Shown here: positions 7,079 to 9,530 of the stretch, one piece after another
Position numbering within the stretch: the first letter of the stretch is position 1
Layout of the letters: each line of letters starts with the position of its first letter
Notes under the pieces: model-generated
What the model was told of the DNA's origin: nothing
Databases searched by the model: none
What the model saw: only the letters and a program-made list of their open reading frames with translations
DNA from: Rhodospirillaceae bacterium
GTDB lineage: Bacteria; Pseudomonadota; Alphaproteobacteria; Thalassobaculales; Thalassobaculaceae
Length of the DNA: 9,530 bases
Direction: 5' to 3'
Assembly (NCBI GenBank): GCA_002730675.1
Contig: PCAV01000039.1
Coordinates: forward strand, 1-9,530
Made by a program: the position numbers and the translations under genes

Positions 7079-7083
7079 GAGGA
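7079..7083 (+). promoter_or_regulatory. Ribosome binding site of the flavin reductase-like gene
   Basis: GAGGA lies only 3 nt before ATG 7087. The spacing is short, but there is no other in-frame ATG nearby and the family N-terminus fits this start. Confidence 0.5.
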
Positions 7084-7086
7084 CCG

Positions 7087-7752
7087 ATGTATTACGATTG
7101 CATTAATAACGATCATGGATTGAAACACGACCCATTCAAAGCACTAGTAGCACCGCGGCCGATAGGCTGGATTGCGACGGTTTCTGAAAACGGCGTTTTA
7201 AATCTGGCGCCATACAGTTTTTTCAATGCTGTCGCTGCCAATCCGAATTATGTCATGTTCTCCTCAGTAGATAGGAAAGACAGCTTGAAGAATATCGAAA
7301 ACAATGGGGAATTCACTTGTTCCATTTCAACATGGGATACTCGCGAGGGCATGAATATAAGCTCAGCGCCTGTAGATTATTTAGCAGATGAATTCGCGTT
7401 GGCAAATCTTGCAACATCTCCTTCACAATTTGTTAAACCACCAAGAGTTGCAAGAGCACCAGCTGCTTTAGAATGTAAGCACTGGAAGACCGTAGCAATG
7501 CCAGACGTGGAGCATGATGGGGATAAAGGTCACTTTCTAATAATCGGACAAGTGATTGGAGTTTTTATTGATGATAATTTTATAGAAGAGGGGATAGTAA
7601 ATACCGCAGCCATGCGCCCATTAGCTCGAATGGGGTATATGGATTATGGCGTGATCACTCCCGAGACCGCCTTTGAACTCCGCCGTCCTGTTGTAAAAGA
7701 AGATGGCAGCGTCGAGAATGCAACTGGTGAGTGGGACGGCGTTTATCGATAA
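7087..7752 (+). CDS. Flavin reductase-like (FMN-binding split-barrel) family protein
   Basis: A complete 221-residue protein of the flavin reductase-like domain family. Members bind FMN; some supply reduced flavin to partner monooxygenases, others are of unknown role. Family signatures are KALVAPRPIGWIATV (18-32), the flavin-contacting NLAPYSFFNAVAANP (39-53), SVDRKDSLKNIENNGEFTCS (60-79), and the barrel strand GHFLIIGQVIGVFID in the second half. The C-terminal part with RPLARMGYMDY is typical of the roughly 210-225 residue subgroup common in proteobacteria. A partner monooxygenase needing free reduced flavin is not in the window: the Baeyer-Villiger enzyme carries its own NADPH and FAD sites. 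It converges with the VOC gene, leaving 8 nt between the two stops, so it appears to be a single-gene unit with its promoter in the preceding 544-bp stretch. Confidence 0.88.
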   Translation: MYYDCINNDHGLKHDPFKALVAPRPIGWIATVSENGVLNLAPYSFFNAVAANPNYVMFSSVDRKDSLKNIENNGEFTCSISTWDTREGMNISSAPVDYLADEFALANLATSPSQFVKPPRVARAPAALECKHWKTVAMPDVEHDGDKGHFLIIGQVIGVFIDDNFIEEGIVNTAAMRPLARMGYMDYGVITPETAFELRRPVVKEDGSVENATGEWDGVYR

Positions 7753-7760
7753 TCTAGAGA

Positions 7761-8159
7761 TTACATAGGAATCTCCGTTTCTGAATAGGATGCTATCTCC
7801 AGTAAACTTCCCTCAGGGTCTCGGAAGTAAATAGAATGCATGGTCCCTAATGAGCCCGTACGCTCCACAGGACCTAGAATAACTTCCACGCCTTCTTCAC
7901 GTAAAAGACTAGCTACTGACGAAAGGGTTTCTTTGGTTAAAAAGCAAATATCGGCAGAGCCAGCTACCTCTTTTTCTCCTGACAACCAGCCTTGTGCTCC
8001 AATTGGCCGCAGGTTTATCTTTTGATTGCCAAATTTGAGCGCAATCCGATTCTCTGGACCAAATGCCTCACGTTTTAATCCGAGGACTCTCTGGTACCAT
8101 TCTGCAGTATATTCCACGTCTTTGCAATTTAACACGATGTGATCAATGCCTATTAACAT
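7761..8159 (-). CDS. VOC (glyoxalase/bleomycin resistance/dioxygenase) superfamily protein
   Basis: A 132-residue single-domain VOC protein with two beta-alpha-beta-beta-beta modules. The first module starts IGIDHIVLNCKDVEYTAEWY (3-22) with candidate metal ligand H7. The second starts GSADICFLTKE (67-77) with D70 where other members have His, and ends YFRDPEGSLLEIASY (111-125) with candidate ligand E121. This resembles the small VOC subgroup often annotated as virulence or dioxygenase-related proteins, whose reaction is mostly unknown; a metal-dependent lyase, isomerase or resistance role is possible. The start at 8159 is chosen because GGGAGG is 7 nt upstream; a TTG at 8174 or ATG at 8165 would lie in or too near that site. 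It diverges from the D-carbamoylase and converges with the flavin reductase-like gene. The short ATTGT/ACAAT repeat at 8176-8189 lies just upstream. Confidence 0.85.
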   Translation of the reverse strand: MLIGIDHIVLNCKDVEYTAEWYQRVLGLKREAFGPENRIALKFGNQKINLRPIGAQGWLSGEKEVAGSADICFLTKETLSSVASLLREEGVEVILGPVERTGSLGTMHSIYFRDPEGSLLEIASYSETEIPM

Positions 8160-8166
8160 CAGCATA

Positions 8167-8172
8167 CCTCCC
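8167..8172 (-). promoter_or_regulatory. Ribosome binding site fixing the VOC gene start
   Basis: GGGAGG on the - strand is 7 nt before the ATG at 8157-8159, which selects that codon over the earlier in-frame TTG (8174) and ATG (8165). Confidence 0.7.
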
Positions 8173-8337
8173 AAGATTGTTTTTACAATTTATCTCCAAC
8201 AATGGCGAATAAGAAAAACGTCGCGTAACTCAAAGTTGTAGTTGTCTCAATAGGGTAAATAACTCCCGTATCGAAATTGGGTTTACGTCGCAAATCATTT
8301 AGATCAAAGTTGAACATGTCAATTCAATGTGCCCTCT

Positions 8338-8343
8338 GGAGGA
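8338..8343 (+). promoter_or_regulatory. Ribosome binding site fixing the D-carbamoylase start
   Basis: GGAGGA lies 8 nt before ATG 8352. It rules against longer in-frame starts (TTG at 8277 and an ATG at 8316), whose added residues also do not resemble the family. Confidence 0.75.
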
Positions 8344-8351
8344 AAAGTTTT

Positions 8352-9254
8352 ATGCGAAACATGCTTGTTGCAGGTGGCCAACTTGGTCCAATAAGTCGAG
8401 ATGAAACAAGAGCGTCTTCAGTAAACCGTATGATTGCTCTTATGCATCAAGCAGCCAGTCGCGGCGCGCAACTAATAGTATTTCCAGAACTTGCACTAAC
8501 TACATTTTTTCCACGTTGGTGGGCCGATAATAAAATAGATTTTGACCACATGTTCGAAAGGGAAATGCCTAATAGGGACGTATTGCCATTATTTGAAGCA
8601 TCCAAGAAACTTAATATCGCTTTTCACATTGGCTATGCCGAATTAACACCGGACGGCCATCGATACAATACCGCCATTATGGTAAATAACTTTGGGGAAA
8701 TTATAGGTAAATACAGGAAAATCCACTTGCCTGGTCATAGCGATAATCAAGAGTGGCGTCCCTTTCAACATTTAGAAAAATATTACTTTGAAAAGGGAAA
8801 CCTTGGCTTTCCAGTATTCGATGTGTTAGGTGCTAAAATTGGAATGTGTATTTGTAATGACCGCCGATGGCCCGAGACTTGGCGAGTTTTGGGCCTAAAA
8901 GGTGCCGAACTTGTTGTGCTTGGCTATAATACTCCTCTACATTACCCTTTAGCTCCAGAACACGATCATCTTCAGTATTTCCATAATCAACTAAGCATTC
9001 AAGCTGGTTGCTATCAAAATGGCGTTTGGTCTGTAGCAGTCGCCAAAGCCGGCTTCGAAGAAGGGTGTGAACTCATCGGAGGGAGTTTAATAGTAGCACC
9101 AACTGGCGAAGTGATCGCTAGATCGCAGGGGCCTGAAGATCAAATAATTATCGCTGAGATAAATTTAGACCGTTGCCAAGAAATTCGGGAAAACATTTTT
9201 AATTTTGCCGAACACAGGCAACCCCGAGAGTATTCACTTTTGACCGAAGAATGA
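8352..9254 (+). CDS. N-carbamoyl-D-amino-acid hydrolase (D-carbamoylase, nitrilase superfamily)
   Basis: A 300-residue amidase that hydrolyses N-carbamoyl-D-amino acids to D-amino acid, CO2 and ammonia, usually the second step after a D-hydantoinase. It follows the Agrobacterium D-carbamoylase (about 304 residues), as I remember it, nearly end to end: VFPELALTTFFPRW (43-56), GKYRKIHLPGH (119-129), RPFQHLEK (136-143), CNDRRWPETWRV (168-179) and HRQP near the end. The Glu-Lys-Cys triad is E46, K123 and C168; the substrate-contacting residues H125, H140, R171 and R172 are also in place. C166, two residues before the nucleophile, is Phe in the Agrobacterium enzyme as I recall it. It has no signal peptide, so it is cytoplasmic. 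No hydantoinase or racemase is in the window; a peptide-type ABC ATPase gene converges on it from the right. A beta-ureidopropionase-like role is less likely given the DCase-specific motifs. Confidence 0.93.
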   Translation: MRNMLVAGGQLGPISRDETRASSVNRMIALMHQAASRGAQLIVFPELALTTFFPRWWADNKIDFDHMFEREMPNRDVLPLFEASKKLNIAFHIGYAELTPDGHRYNTAIMVNNFGEIIGKYRKIHLPGHSDNQEWRPFQHLEKYYFEKGNLGFPVFDVLGAKIGMCICNDRRWPETWRVLGLKGAELVVLGYNTPLHYPLAPEHDHLQYFHNQLSIQAGCYQNGVWSVAVAKAGFEEGCELIGGSLIVAPTGEVIARSQGPEDQIIIAEINLDRCQEIRENIFNFAEHRQPREYSLLTEE

Positions 9255-9255
9255 C

Positions 9256-9277
9256 AAATGGCTTTAAGCTACCATTT
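9256..9277 (+). terminator. Inverted repeat just after the D-carbamoylase stop, possible terminator
   Basis: AAATGG (9256-9261) and CCATTT (9272-9277) pair, with a smaller GCTT/AAGC pairing inside, starting 2 nt after the TGA. A short T-rich stretch follows (TTTTGGTTTT). It sits in the 45-nt gap between convergent genes. The stem is short, so termination is plausible rather than shown. Confidence 0.35.
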
Positions 9278-9299
9278 TGGTTTTGCAAACATTCTAGAA

Positions 9300-9530
9300 T
9301 TACTGTTTTTTATTGAAGATTCTTTTATTCGGATCGGGCACTAGGATAGAGCCTAAAAGTTTTTTTGTATACTCGTGCTTTGGTCTTTCGAAAAGGATAT
9401 TTGTTTTTTCTTCCTCAACAATATGACCAAAATACATTACTGCAACTCTCGTGGCCATATGCTGGACTACTGCCAAATTATGGCTAATTAAAACATAAGT
9501 GAGATTAAGTTCCTCTCTAAGATCTTTAAG
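9300..9530 (-). CDS. Peptide/dipeptide-type ABC transporter ATP-binding protein, C-terminal fragment (5' end outside window)
   Basis: The - strand is open from the right edge to a TAA at 9300-9302, giving the last 76 residues, which were found by direct translation. The fragment begins LKDLREELNLTYVLISHNLA: the His of ISHNLAVV (H17) is the H-loop that senses ATP gamma-phosphate. VMYFGHIVEE (31-40) and ERPKHEYTKKLL (48-59) are hallmarks of the OppD/OppF/DppD/DppF group. These ATPases drive uptake of peptides, nickel or related solutes with a periplasmic binding protein and two permeases, presumably encoded to the right. Walker A, Q-loop and signature motif lie outside the window. After HEYTKKLLGSILVPDPNKR the protein stops within a few residues, so it lacks the cysteine-bearing C-terminal extension found in many OppD/DppF proteins; shorter members without it do exist. 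Confidence 0.88.
   Translation of the reverse strand, partial: LKDLREELNLTYVLISHNLAVVQHMATRVAVMYFGHIVEEEKTNILFERPKHEYTKKLLGSILVPDPNKRIFNKKQ

Larger units (their letters stand above)
6543..7086. other. 544-bp stretch without a convincing gene; short broken frames only
   Basis: The region separates two divergent genes and must hold both promoters. It has no long frame. On the + strand one frame is open from about 6762 to 6849 and reads in part IGYIPGDMVTIDVRKIFD before TAA. Immediately after, a different frame with ATG at 6826 runs 53 codons to TAA at 6985-6987, beginning MSEKFLIKMEVADNEG and ending EHIEQAPEGCDSDF. No Shine-Dalgarno precedes that ATG. The two pieces overlap in the right order for a frameshifted relic of one small gene, but I recognise no family, and the opposite strand also has a 67-codon open frame without a start. 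Treat as probable intergenic DNA with a possible gene relic. Confidence 0.3.

Noticed and set aside
7750..7763. Short palindrome TAATCT-AG-AGATTA between the convergent flavin reductase-like and VOC stops, considered as a terminator
   Set aside because: The 2-nt loop is too small for a stable RNA hairpin and no T-tract follows on either strand.
8176..8189. ATTGT-TTTT-ACAAT repeat upstream of the VOC gene, considered as an operator
   Set aside because: Five-base arms are expected by chance in DNA this AT-rich, so it is mentioned only as context for the divergent promoter region.
1..9530. tRNA, rRNA, CRISPR array, transposase, integrase or phage genes
   Set aside because: I looked for cloverleaf-like segments, regularly spaced repeats and mobile-element protein motifs on both strands and found none.

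Overview
The window comes from a moderately AT-rich (roughly 40% GC by eye), gene-dense bacterial genome. Shine-Dalgarno sequences are recognisable in front of several genes, and the gene content (surface-sugar enzymes, a Baeyer-Villiger monooxygenase, a D-carbamoylase, a dipeptide-type ABC ATPase) suggests a Gram-negative proteobacterium, perhaps an environmental alphaproteobacterium. That assignment is inference: there is no rRNA or other lineage marker here.

Left block (1-2674, + strand) is the end of a surface-polysaccharide or nucleotide-sugar locus. It holds the very AT-rich 3' end of a class I SAM methyltransferase (1-221), a DegT/DnrJ/EryC1/StrS sugar aminotransferase of VioA type (322-1458), and an ATP-grasp ligase (1523-2674). 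A plausible joint job is to make a 4-amino-4,6-dideoxy sugar nucleotide and then join a carboxylic or amino acid to an amine; the coupling step is inference from adjacency.

Middle block (2789-6542) has a type I Baeyer-Villiger flavoprotein monooxygenase on the - strand, with a good sigma70-type promoter. A small four-helix membrane protein diverges from it on the + strand. Next is a nitronate monooxygenase-family FMN enzyme on the - strand. Just downstream of that gene lies a short, stop-interrupted reading frame (5234-5362) that resembles the C-terminal part of UGSC-family proteins and looks like a gene remnant.

Right block (6543-9530) starts with a 544-bp stretch lacking a convincing gene, holding only broken or short frames. 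It continues with a flavin reductase-like FMN-binding protein (+), a VOC/glyoxalase-fold protein (-), an N-carbamoyl-D-amino-acid hydrolase (+, clearly recognisable, complete catalytic triad), and the C-terminal end of a peptide-type ABC transporter ATPase (-, cut by the window edge).

Genes in the middle and right blocks alternate in strand and are mostly single units, so this is an accessory catabolic/nitrogen-scavenging neighbourhood (ketone oxidation, nitronate oxidation, D-carbamoyl amino acid hydrolysis, peptide-like uptake) rather than one operon. No RNA gene, CRISPR array, transposase or phage gene was seen. No clearly new system is demonstrated. The best leads are the aminotransferase/ATP-grasp pair, the UGSC-like remnant, and the D-carbamoylase without a visible hydantoinase.
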